Assembly (NCBI GenBank): GCA_028681035.1
Contig: JAQUJJ010000169.1
Coordinates: 1 to 6,749, forward strand
Source of the DNA: Candidatus Cloacimonadota bacterium
GTDB lineage: Bacteria; Cloacimonadota; Cloacimonadia; Cloacimonadales; Cloacimonadaceae
Reading direction: 5' to 3'
DNA: 6,749 nt
Under the pieces are notes generated by a model that saw nothing but the letters and a program-made list of their open reading frames with translations, had not been told where the DNA came from and searched no databases. Positions 1 through 6,284 of the stretch are shown piece by piece. Numbering within the stretch: the first letter of the stretch is position 1; every line of letters starts with the position of its first letter. A program made the translations under genes and the position numbers.

Positions 1-724
1 CTGCCACAAGGAAGGTTCCTGCTTCAATGCGATCCGGGATCATGGTCATTTCTACGGGGAAGAGTTCATCTACACCGTTGATGGTAAGGGTAGTGCTTGC
101 CTTTCCTGAGATTTTGGCTCCCATTTTGTTTAATAAGTCAATGGTGGAATCCACTTCCGGCTCCATCGCAGCGTTGAACATGCGGGTTTCCCCCTTGGCT
201 AATACCGCAGCCATCAAAGTATTGATGGTGGCACCTACACTGGACTTTTCGAAGTAAATATCTGCCCCTATTAGTTGTTTAGCTTTGGCATTGATATATC
301 CGTGCTCAATGGTAATTTCTGCGCCAAGTGCTTCCATAGCCTTCAGATGCAAATCTACCGGGCGAGTTCCGATGGCGCACCCACCGGGAAATGAAACACG
401 GGCTTCCCCCAAACGAGCTAACAATGGACCCAGCACATAGATGGAAGCTCTCATCTTACTTACCAGTTCGTAGGGAGCTTCGCTGTAGCATACGTCTTTG
501 GAATCAATACTCATACTGCCTTTGCCGTAATCTACGCGTGCTCCGATAACCCTTAGCAAATGAGCCATTGCTTTCAAATCATTCAAATTGGGGACATTGC
601 GCAGCACGGATTTGCCGGGTGCCAACAGACATGCTGCCATCACCGGTAGTATTGCGTTCTTTGCGCCACTAATGCTTACTGTTCCGCACAGGTTGCGGTT
701 ACCTTCGATTACAAAACGTTCCAT
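1..724 (-). CDS. murA: UDP-N-acetylglucosamine 1-carboxyvinyltransferase MurA (partial, C-terminus off window)
   Basis: MurA is cytoplasmic and transfers enolpyruvate from phosphoenolpyruvate to UDP-N-acetylglucosamine, the first committed step of peptidoglycan synthesis. The visible 241 residues are somewhat over half of the usual ~420 and stay open at the left window edge. Conserved elements are in place and numbered one higher than in E. coli: SGAKNAILP with Lys22 and Asn23, MRASI with Arg92, and the catalytic loop PGGCAIGTRPVDLHL with Cys116 and Arg121. The sequence ends just after DRIEAGTF (residues 231-238), another MurA signature. The catalytic residue is Cys, the covalent target of fosfomycin, rather than the Asp found in naturally resistant forms. 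The ATG at 722-724 is preceded by AAGGA at 732-736 with a 7-base spacer. It starts 22 bases after prmC on the same strand, so co-transcription is likely. Identification is secure. A MurA2/MurZ-type paralogue cannot be excluded from half a protein. Confidence 0.96.
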   Translation of the reverse strand, partial: MERFVIEGNRNLCGTVSISGAKNAILPVMAACLLAPGKSVLRNVPNLNDLKAMAHLLRVIGARVDYGKGSMSIDSKDVCYSEAPYELVSKMRASIYVLGPLLARLGEARVSFPGGCAIGTRPVDLHLKAMEALGAEITIEHGYINAKAKQLIGADIYFEKSSVGATINTLMAAVLAKGETRMFNAAMEPEVDSTIDLLNKMGAKISGKASTTLTINGVDELFPVEMTMIPDRIEAGTFLVA

Positions 725-746
725 TTATCTATCCTTGTTGTGTTAT

Positions 747-1580
747 TCATTCTTTTATTTGGAGATACATCAGTAAATACCTATCTCTTCCTTGTAGGTC
801 TTCAAAAGCCTCTATCTTGCCCCAGCCAGACTGTTTTGCTATCTCTATGATTGCTGCACGCTGCGTAGCTCCATGCTCTAAAGCCATAAATCCGGAAGGG
901 TTAAGATGTTTTGCACCCTCTGCGAGCAAGATACGGTAAATAACCAAGCCATCTTCCCCGCCAAATAGAGCTTCCCAAGGTTCAAAATGCTTCACTCTGG
1001 CACCAAGCTTTTTCATTCCCGCAGCCGAAATATAAGGTGGATTGGAAACAATAACATCATAGAGTTGCTGGTTTTCTGGGAAAACATTGCCCAGATAAAA
1101 GTTAACTTCTGTCTTGCTGGCTGCGGCATTCAGCTTGGCTACCTTCAAAGCCATATGGCTTACATCGATGGCATCCACAACCAAAGCGGGGTGTAGCGAT
1201 TTTATAGCAATGGCGATTGCTCCGCTGCCGGTGCCGATATCAAGCACCCTATTTGCAGTTTCAAGCCTCTGTAGTACCAATTCCACCAAGCCTTCAGTTT
1301 CCGGGCGAGGAATAAGGACACCGGGGGCTACACTAAGCTCCAGATTAAAAAACGGAGCTTTCCCGGTAATATATTGAGGAGGTTCGTTAGCGGTGAGACG
1401 TTTAACTGCGGAGAGGATACTATCTAAGTCATTATCTGCTATAGGGTAATCTGGCTGTAGTATCATCTCTGCTTTGGATAAGCCCAGAATTGCTTCGCTA
1501 ACATACATGACATCGCATTCCAAGAGATCTAAAGTTTCTGCTAGAGCCTTTAACCGCCTGATAACATAACCCAAGGTCAT
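747..1580 (-). CDS. prmC: Peptide chain release factor N5-glutamine methyltransferase PrmC
   Basis: PrmC uses S-adenosylmethionine to methylate the glutamine of the GGQ motif in release factors RF1 and RF2, which speeds peptide release at stop codons. The 277-residue protein has the family's usual length. It has an N-terminal helical substrate-binding domain (about 1-80) ending in PQYITGKAPFF (68-78), then IPRPETEGLVE (90-100). The Rossmann-fold methyltransferase domain contains the SAM-binding glycine motif DIGTGSGAIAI (114-124), the acidic residue Asp139 in DAIDVS, and the catalytic NPPY motif at 180-183, which packs the target glutamine. Family motifs FEPWEALFGGEDGL (199-212), EHG (235-237) and LQGRDRYL (262-269) follow. 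The ATG lies 2 bases after the stop of the upstream gene, and I see no convincing Shine-Dalgarno sequence in the upstream coding end. Translation probably depends on coupling. The usual partner gene prfA (RF1) is not adjacent here. Confidence 0.97.
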   Translation of the reverse strand: MTLGYVIRRLKALAETLDLLECDVMYVSEAILGLSKAEMILQPDYPIADNDLDSILSAVKRLTANEPPQYITGKAPFFNLELSVAPGVLIPRPETEGLVELVLQRLETANRVLDIGTGSGAIAIAIKSLHPALVVDAIDVSHMALKVAKLNAAASKTEVNFYLGNVFPENQQLYDVIVSNPPYISAAGMKKLGARVKHFEPWEALFGGEDGLVIYRILLAEGAKHLNPSGFMALEHGATQRAAIIEIAKQSGWGKIEAFEDLQGRDRYLLMYLQIKE

Positions 1581-1582
1581 GC

Positions 1583-2494
1583 TTATTCACTATTGGAAAT
1601 GTTTTTACTAACCGTAACCTTGCGCCCATCTTGTGAAAATTCCAGTTTATCAGCAAGGTGGTAGAGCATGGATATCCCACGCCCGTGCTCGTCTAAGTTT
1701 AGTTTTGGCTCCACCGCTACCCTTTTAAGCCAGTTCACGTGATCAAAACCATTGCCATCATCTTCCACAGAAATCCGGATCACATTGCTAACATGATCTA
1801 TACAAAAAGAGAAACGAAGCCGCTTTCCCGCAATTCCAGGTTCTTTTAAGCGTTCTTCAATTAACTTTTGCAAAGCGGTGTGCTCCAGTGTACGCTCTAA
1901 TATGGATAAGCCCAGTGTGCCATGAATAAAGGCATTATACACCATCTCATCCACACATATAAGCAATTCATTCAGCAGATTATGGTTAAGCTGAAAGCTC
2001 TGCCGAAGAAAAGAATTGAACACTTTTGAAATTGCAAACTTAGAAAACTGTTTGGGATCTAGAACAAAGTGAAAGTCTGCATGCTCGGTGTTTTGGTAAA
2101 AGTCTGTATAGTCATTGCGAGATTGTTTCTTTTCCAGTAAGCTATGAATGGATCTAACAATCTGCTTGGTATCCACCGGCTTGCGGATGAAATCCGACGC
2201 ACCCAAACGGATTGCCTCAATGAAATAATCGTGATCCAGATATCCTGTCATAAGGATAACATCCAGCTCTCTGTCGAAATCCCTGCGTACCTTGCCTAAT
2301 AAGTCCAAGCCAGTAATGCCCGGCATTTCAATATCGCAAATCACCACATCAAAATCTGCACTATGTATTTTACGCAAAGCATCGCTGCCATTGAAGGCAG
2401 AATCCACCTCAAAGCCACTTACTTTCAGGATGGCACACAGGCTGTTTGCGATAGCAATGCTATCGTCCACAACCAAAATGTGGGCTTTTTTCAT
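1583..2494 (-). CDS. Response-regulator receiver domain fused to RsbW-like ATPase (HATPase_c) domain
   Basis: A 303-residue, probably cytoplasmic signalling protein. Residues 4-122 form a CheY-like receiver domain with every key residue: acidic pair Asp10-Asp11, phosphoacceptor Asp54 in ICDIEMPG, Thr83 in LMTGY, and Lys105-Pro106. After a short linker, residues ~143-300 form a GHKL ATPase of the anti-sigma kinase (RsbW/SpoIIAB, HATPase_c_2) type. Its N-box is VDEMVYNAFIHG (181-192; Glu183, Asn187), its G1 box EDDGNGFD (244-251), and its G2 box HGRGISML (270-277). The LIEERLKEPG segment (211-220) is typical of this subgroup. There is no histidine-containing DHp domain, so it is not a histidine kinase. 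The likely role is a receiver-gated partner-switching kinase or binding protein acting on the STAS protein encoded immediately upstream, whose stop codon directly abuts this start (TAAATG). GGGG just before the junction is a weak ribosome-binding site, so re-initiation is likely. The cognate sensor kinase and final target are not in the window. Confidence 0.9.
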   Translation of the reverse strand: MKKAHILVVDDSIAIANSLCAILKVSGFEVDSAFNGSDALRKIHSADFDVVICDIEMPGITGLDLLGKVRRDFDRELDVILMTGYLDHDYFIEAIRLGASDFIRKPVDTKQIVRSIHSLLEKKQSRNDYTDFYQNTEHADFHFVLDPKQFSKFAISKVFNSFLRQSFQLNHNLLNELLICVDEMVYNAFIHGTLGLSILERTLEHTALQKLIEERLKEPGIAGKRLRFSFCIDHVSNVIRISVEDDGNGFDHVNWLKRVAVEPKLNLDEHGRGISMLYHLADKLEFSQDGRKVTVSKNISNSE

Positions 2495-2803
2495 TTACCC
2501 CAGATTCACGGTGAAAAGTTGGTTTAGTTTTAGCATAGAAAACAGCTCATACACACTATTCGAGCTACGGATAACCTCAATTTCCCCACCTGTGGAGATA
2601 AAGTCTTTGTAAAACAACAAAATCTTGCCGATACCAGTGGAACTGATATTTCGGCAGTCGAAGAGATCAAGCTCCAATAGATTCACTTTTGCAGCCATCA
2701 CTTCGGCTAACTTTTCTTGGAGGACATGAGCATTTTCGCTGTTCAGGATGCCCTCAATCTTCATGCTGGCAATATTACCATTGATTGCAAGCTCAATATT
2801 CAT
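2495..2803 (-). CDS. STAS-domain protein, anti-sigma-factor-antagonist-like (SpoIIAA/RsbV family)
   Basis: A 102-residue single-domain STAS protein, close to the ~110-residue size of SpoIIAA/RsbV. The ATG at 2801-2803 is preferred over an upstream in-frame start at 2866: it has AAGGAG with a 6-base spacer in front, and the extra 21 residues of the longer form do not resemble a STAS N-terminus. The core matches the fold: strand NIASMKIEG (10-18), helix NAHVLQEKLAEV (24-35), strand LLELDLF (42-48), and the phospho-loop CRNISSTGIGKIL (50-62). By alignment with the SpoIIAA DSSG loop, Thr56 occupies the phosphorylated Ser58 position and Ser54 replaces the Asp. Proteins of this family bind an RsbW-like kinase when unphosphorylated and are released when phosphorylated. 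The gene directly downstream encodes an RsbW-like ATPase fused to a receiver domain, so the two are probably partners. Whether a sigma factor is the final target cannot be seen here. Confidence 0.88.
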   Translation of the reverse strand: MNIELAINGNIASMKIEGILNSENAHVLQEKLAEVMAAKVNLLELDLFDCRNISSTGIGKILLFYKDFISTGGEIEVIRSSNSVYELFSMLKLNQLFTVNLG

Positions 2804-2808
2804 CTGTG

Positions 2809-2815
2809 TCTCCTT
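2809..2815 (-). promoter_or_regulatory. Ribosome-binding site that decides the STAS gene start
   Basis: AAGGAGA on the minus strand. The AAGGAG core lies 6 bases before the ATG at 2801-2803. It is a near-ideal Shine-Dalgarno sequence, and no comparable site precedes the longer in-frame start at 2866, so the shorter 102-residue protein is the likely product. Confidence 0.85.
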
Positions 2816-2837
2816 ATGCTGAATGTATTCTCGTTTC

Positions 2838-2866
2838 AAGATTTGCAAAAAACCTTTACTTGTCAA
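2838..2866 (-). promoter_or_regulatory. Possible weak sigma-70-like promoter in the EF-G/STAS gap
   Basis: A perfect TTGACA hexamer (2861-2866) lies just after the EF-G stop. A 17-base spacer separates it from AATCTT (2838-2843), which matches only half of the TATAAT consensus. If used, transcription would start about 28 bases upstream of the STAS start codon, giving a short leader that contains its ribosome-binding site. This would let the STAS, REC-ATPase, prmC and murA genes be transcribed apart from EF-G. The poor -10 match makes this tentative, and promoter rules in this organism are unknown. Confidence 0.2.
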
Positions 2867-2870
2867 GCAA

Positions 2871-4982
2871 TTATTCTGAGTAACCTCTAATACGCTTCAA
2901 AATTACACTTTGAACATTCACCGGAGTTATCTCATACTTCTTAAACTCCAGAGTATATATTGCTCTGCCTTGGCTGATAGAACGTATCCGAGTGGAATAC
3001 CCAAAGAGTTCTGACAAGGGAACTTCTGCAACTATTTCTTGCTGATATTCGCTATGCCTACGCATAACATCTATTCTGCCGCGTTTGGAGTTAACATCAC
3101 TTATTATGTCGCCCACAAAATCATCCGGACTAATCACGGTTAACAACATCACCGGCTCCATAATTACAGGAGCTGCCTCTCGCAAACCTTTGCTAATCGC
3201 CATACCGGAAGCTATTCTAAAGGCTAGTTCATTGGAATCCACAGGGTTATAGTCTCCGCCAATCAGTTCTACTTTAACCCGTTCCACATTCCCGCTGATA
3301 AGGGGACCGTCATTCAGCGAATTCATAGCAGCTTCTTCAATGGCTTTATGGAATTCTCGAGGTATCTGATCAATAGTAATTCTGTTTACAAAGAGGTTCT
3401 TGTTATCGTTCGGGAGGTCTTTCAAAGCCATCGGGCTAATACGGAATTTAACCGCTGCGTAACTCCCCTTACCATTCATATCTCGCACAAATGTTTCCGA
3501 ACAAGTAACCGGACAAGTGATAGTTTCTTTGTATGAAACCTGCGGATTGCCAACGTTTGCTGCCACTCCAAACTCACGCCGAAGCCTATCTACAATAATC
3601 TCCAGATGCAGCTCGCCCATGCCTGAGATGAGTGTTTGCCCGCTGTCTTTATCTATATGAACTCGGAAGGTGGGGTCTTCTTCTTCCAAGCGAGATAGTG
3701 CCAAGCCCAAGTTCTCTTGGTCTGCCTTTGTTTTAGGTTCTATAGCAATGGATATAACAGAATCAGGAAAGTGCATCTTAGAGAGTAAGATATCTATATT
3801 GCCATCGGTTATTGTATCGCCAGTGGAAAGATACTTGGCTCCCACGATAGCACCGATATCTCCTGCGTGCAAGTTATCCAAATCGTTCTTGCGATTGCTC
3901 ATCATCTGCAGCATGCGCGAAACACGTTCCTTTTTACCATTGGTCTGGTTCACAAAGGAAGTGCCTTTCTTAATGGTTCCGGAATATACTCTGATATAAA
4001 CCAGCTTACCGATGTATTTATCTATCTGCACTTTAAAAGCCATTGCCACGAAAGGATCGTTGATATTGGGTTCTATGTCTCTTAGTTCATGCGTTTGAGG
4101 ATCAAAGCCGTGGGTTGCCCCGATATCCAGAGGTGAAGGCAAAAAGTCGCACACCCCATTCAGTAATAATTGCAGTCCTTTGTTTTTAAGGGAACTGCCA
4201 CAAAGCACTGGTATAAAGCGATTACTTATAGTTCCAATACGGATTGCTTCTTTAAGCAGGTTTTCAGGAATATCCTCACCTTCCAAAAACAGCATCATCA
4301 GCTCATCACTAAATTCACTTACCGCTTCCAGCAGGCTTTCCCGCATCTTTTTCGCTTCAGGTAGCAGGTTTTCAGGGATTGGGGATAGCTGAACATCACT
4401 TCGCAAAACAAGGGGGTCGAAACGCCAAGCCTGCATTGTAATAAGGTCTATCACACCTTCAAAGTTATCTTCCTTGCCAATGGGTATGTTTATAGGATGC
4501 GCAAAGGGAGTTAAGCGTTCGTGAATCATCTGGATTACACGGTCATAATCTGCGCCTACCCTATCCATTTTGTTTACATAAACCATCCGCGGAACTTTAT
4601 ATCTTTCGGCTTGGTGCCAAACTGTTTCGGACTGAGGTTCAACCCCGCCAACCGCGCAAAAAACACCAACTGCGCCATCGAGCACACGCAGTGAACGCTC
4701 TACTTCGGCAGTAAAATCTACATGTCCGGGAGTATCTATGATATTTATCTGGAAGTTATTCCAAAGGCAGGTAACTGTGGCAGCAGTGATGGTTATGCCT
4801 CTTTCACGTTCTTGTTCCATCCAGTCGGTAAAAGCATTGCCATCATGCACTTCCCCCGTTTTATGAAGAAAGCCTGTATAGAACAGAATCCGTTCAGTAG
4901 TCGTAGTTTTACCGGCGTCAATGTGCGCCATTATGCCAATATTACGTATTTTAATAAGCGGACTATCCGCGTCGCTATTCAT
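2871..4982 (-). CDS. fusA: Elongation factor G family translational GTPase
   Basis: EF-G is a cytoplasmic GTPase that drives tRNA-mRNA translocation on the ribosome and, with RRF, ribosome recycling. The 703-residue protein is full length. Domain I carries G1 AHIDAGKTT (19-27), switch I RGITIT (61-66), G3 DTPGH (83-87, catalytic His87), G4 NKMD (137-140) and G5 CGSSLKNKG (261-269). Domain II covers ~310-400. Domain III holds [10 protein letters not shown] (454-463), domain IV runs ~490-605, and domain V includes [10 protein letters not shown] (653-662). Two features of domain IV are odd. The first tip loop reads RDMNGKGSY (500-508) instead of the usual RQ-S/T-GGRGQY. The second reads [10 protein letters not shown] (576-585) instead of GSYHDVDSSE, so the conserved tip His is Asn579. 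The ATG at 4980-4982 has AAGGA 7 bases upstream. The gene is outside the usual str operon (rpsL-rpsG-fusA-tuf). It could be the main EF-G or a paralogue (EFG II or spd-type); the window alone does not decide. Confidence 0.93.
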   Translation of the reverse strand: MNSDADSPLIKIRNIGIMAHIDAGKTTTTERILFYTGFLHKTGEVHDGNAFTDWMEQERERGITITAATVTCLWNNFQINIIDTPGHVDFTAEVERSLRVLDGAVGVFCAVGGVEPQSETVWHQAERYKVPRMVYVNKMDRVGADYDRVIQMIHERLTPFAHPINIPIGKEDNFEGVIDLITMQAWRFDPLVLRSDVQLSPIPENLLPEAKKMRESLLEAVSEFSDELMMLFLEGEDIPENLLKEAIRIGTISNRFIPVLCGSSLKNKGLQLLLNGVCDFLPSPLDIGATHGFDPQTHELRDIEPNINDPFVAMAFKVQIDKYIGKLVYIRVYSGTIKKGTSFVNQTNGKKERVSRMLQMMSNRKNDLDNLHAGDIGAIVGAKYLSTGDTITDGNIDILLSKMHFPDSVISIAIEPKTKADQENLGLALSRLEEEDPTFRVHIDKDSGQTLISGMGELHLEIIVDRLRREFGVAANVGNPQVSYKETITCPVTCSETFVRDMNGKGSYAAVKFRISPMALKDLPNDNKNLFVNRITIDQIPREFHKAIEEAAMNSLNDGPLISGNVERVKVELIGGDYNPVDSNELAFRIASGMAISKGLREAAPVIMEPVMLLTVISPDDFVGDIISDVNSKRGRIDVMRRHSEYQQEIVAEVPLSELFGYSTRIRSISQGRAIYTLEFKKYEITPVNVQSVILKRIRGYSE

Positions 4983-5066
4983 AGATTATTCCTTTTAAAT
5001 GTGGATTGGAACAAGGAAATAGCAATAGGATAGTTTGTCCACAAAAAAAGCAATCCTGAAGACTAA
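4983..5066 (-). other. Intergenic gap between transporter permease and EF-G gene
   Basis: Eighty-four bases separate the permease stop from the EF-G start. The EF-G-proximal end holds its ribosome-binding site (AAGGA at 4990-4994). The distal end holds a run of seven T (minus strand, 5043-5049) that may belong to a weak terminator. A TGGACA hexamer occurs just downstream of the T run, but no acceptable -10 box lies at the right distance, so I do not call a promoter. Confidence 0.5.
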
Positions 5067-5105
5067 TTATTCATATCTTAGCGCATCGATAAGGTTCAGA
5101 TTGGC
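5043..5105 (-). terminator. Possible weak intrinsic terminator after the ABC permease
   Basis: Read on the minus strand, GCCAATCTGAA (5095-5105) can pair with TTCAGGATTGC (5050-5060). This gives about ten pairs interrupted by one unpaired base on each arm, and seven T follow directly (5043-5049). The loop is about 34 bases and includes the permease stop codon. A small inner CTTA/TAAG stem could shorten it. The long loop and bulged stem make this weaker than a standard Rho-independent terminator. If real, it would at least partly separate the transporter transcript from EF-G. Confidence 0.25.
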
Positions 5106-6284
5106 AGCCTTGGAGGCAGGATACCAACCAAAGAATATCCCAATCGCCATAGAGAAACTTACCGAGAGGATTACTGACCATGGGGTTACGGCGATGCTCC
5201 ATTTCATGATATCACCCACTACCTTAGCAGCTCCAAAGCCCAGCAAGATACCGATTAAACCGCCTAATATGCTGATGGCAACAGCCTCGATGATGAACTG
5301 AAGTAGCACATCACGTTTGCCTGCTCCCACAGCCATGCGTATCCCAATCTCTTTTATACGCTCCGTAACAGATACCAGCATGATGTTCATAATCCCGATT
5401 CCGCCTACCAATAGAGAGATTCCCGCTATCGAAGCCAAAAGAATGGTTAAAGTATTGGAAACGCTATTGGCAGTATCGGCTAGATCGGTTTGCGTACGTA
5501 CTGCAAATTGTTCACTGCTTGTTCCTCTATGTCTGCTCTGTAAAAGGTCTAAGATATCTTGCTGAACGATTTGGATGGCATCTTTGCTTTCTGCCGATAC
5601 CAAAACCATCATGTTCCGCCAGTGACTTCCTAGCAGCCGTGAATACACCGTTGTGTAGGGAGCTATCACCGTGTCGTCCTGATCCATTCCCATCACACTC
5701 TGTCCTTTTGCCACCAGCACACCTTTAACTGTAAAGGGAATATTGCGGATACGGATGATTTTATCTATCGGATCAACCCCACTAAAGAGGTTATCTGCCA
5801 CAGTTTTACCAATTACACATACTTTAGCACCAGTCTCCACGTCTGAGGGATAAAAAAGCGCACCTTGGCTTGTTTTCATGTCTCGAATAAAAAAGTAGTC
5901 TGCATCCACACCCATAACACCTGTCCGCCAATTGCTACCCTCATACTTAAGCTGTCCCCAGGTGTTGTACACAGGAGAGGCATACAGCACTCCATCCACA
6001 TTATCCCTGATTGCATCTACGTCGGCTACTTCCAGCAGATTGCCGCTTCCCGCCGCTTGGCGTACGTTGCTGCTGGATTGCGTGAAGTTTACCGTTACCA
6101 TGATTACGTTTGTGCCCATGGAATTAACTTGTTCTTCCACAATCTTCTTGGCTCCCTGTCCTATGGCTAACATGGTGATAACCGCTGCCACACCGATTAT
6201 TATGCCAAGCATGGTAAGGAAGGTGCGGGTTTTGTTGCGGGTAAGTGATTTTAACGCTATTCTAATGATTCCCAGTATAGACAT
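5067..6284 (-). CDS. MacB/FtsX-type ABC transporter permease
   Basis: A 405-residue inner-membrane permease of the MacB/LolC/FtsX superfamily. These work by mechanotransmission with a cytoplasmic ATPase to export or extract substrates such as lipoproteins, peptides or macrolides on the outer side of the membrane. The layout is typical: a short cytoplasmic N-terminal helix with SLTRNKTRTFLTMLGIIIGV (13-32), and TM1 (~22-43). A large extracytoplasmic MacB_PCD-like domain (~45-270) follows. The C-terminal FtsX domain has three membrane helices (~277-300, ~326-352, ~368-388), with the cytoplasmic coupling segment SVTERIKEIGIRMAVGA (305-321) between the first two. It ends with YPASKAANLNLIDALRYE, the common family tail. 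Its ATG overlaps the stop of the upstream ATPase gene (TAATG), with a strong AGGAGG 4 bases upstream, so the two subunits are translationally coupled. The substrate cannot be read from sequence. An HlyD-type adaptor gene, often found upstream of such pairs, would lie outside the window. Confidence 0.93.
   Translation of the reverse strand: MSILGIIRIALKSLTRNKTRTFLTMLGIIIGVAAVITMLAIGQGAKKIVEEQVNSMGTNVIMVTVNFTQSSSNVRQAAGSGNLLEVADVDAIRDNVDGVLYASPVYNTWGQLKYEGSNWRTGVMGVDADYFFIRDMKTSQGALFYPSDVETGAKVCVIGKTVADNLFSGVDPIDKIIRIRNIPFTVKGVLVAKGQSVMGMDQDDTVIAPYTTVYSRLLGSHWRNMMVLVSAESKDAIQIVQQDILDLLQSRHRGTSSEQFAVRTQTDLADTANSVSNTLTILLASIAGISLLVGGIGIMNIMLVSVTERIKEIGIRMAVGAGKRDVLLQFIIEAVAISILGGLIGILLGFGAAKVVGDIMKWSIAVTPWSVILSVSFSMAIGIFFGWYPASKAANLNLIDALRYE

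Noticed and set aside
1476..1914. A 12-base direct repeat (GGATAAGCCCAG) in prmC and in the REC-ATPase gene
   Set aside because: Only two copies, both inside coding sequence and encoding ordinary Leu-Ser residues. No terminal repeats or regular spacing, so chance is the simplest explanation.
2292..2612. Plus-strand frame of 106 codons across the STAS/REC-ATPase junction
   Set aside because: Antisense to two identified genes, no domain features, and best explained as a shadow of their codon pattern.
2804..2866. Longer N-terminus (21 extra residues) for the STAS protein
   Set aside because: The internal ATG at 2801-2803 has an excellent ribosome-binding site, and the extension does not match the STAS fold. 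Most of the extension lies in the untranslated leader after EF-G.
3670..3999. Plus-strand frame of 109 codons inside the EF-G gene
   Set aside because: Antisense shadow within a full-length conserved GTPase, with low-complexity, unconvincing protein sequence.
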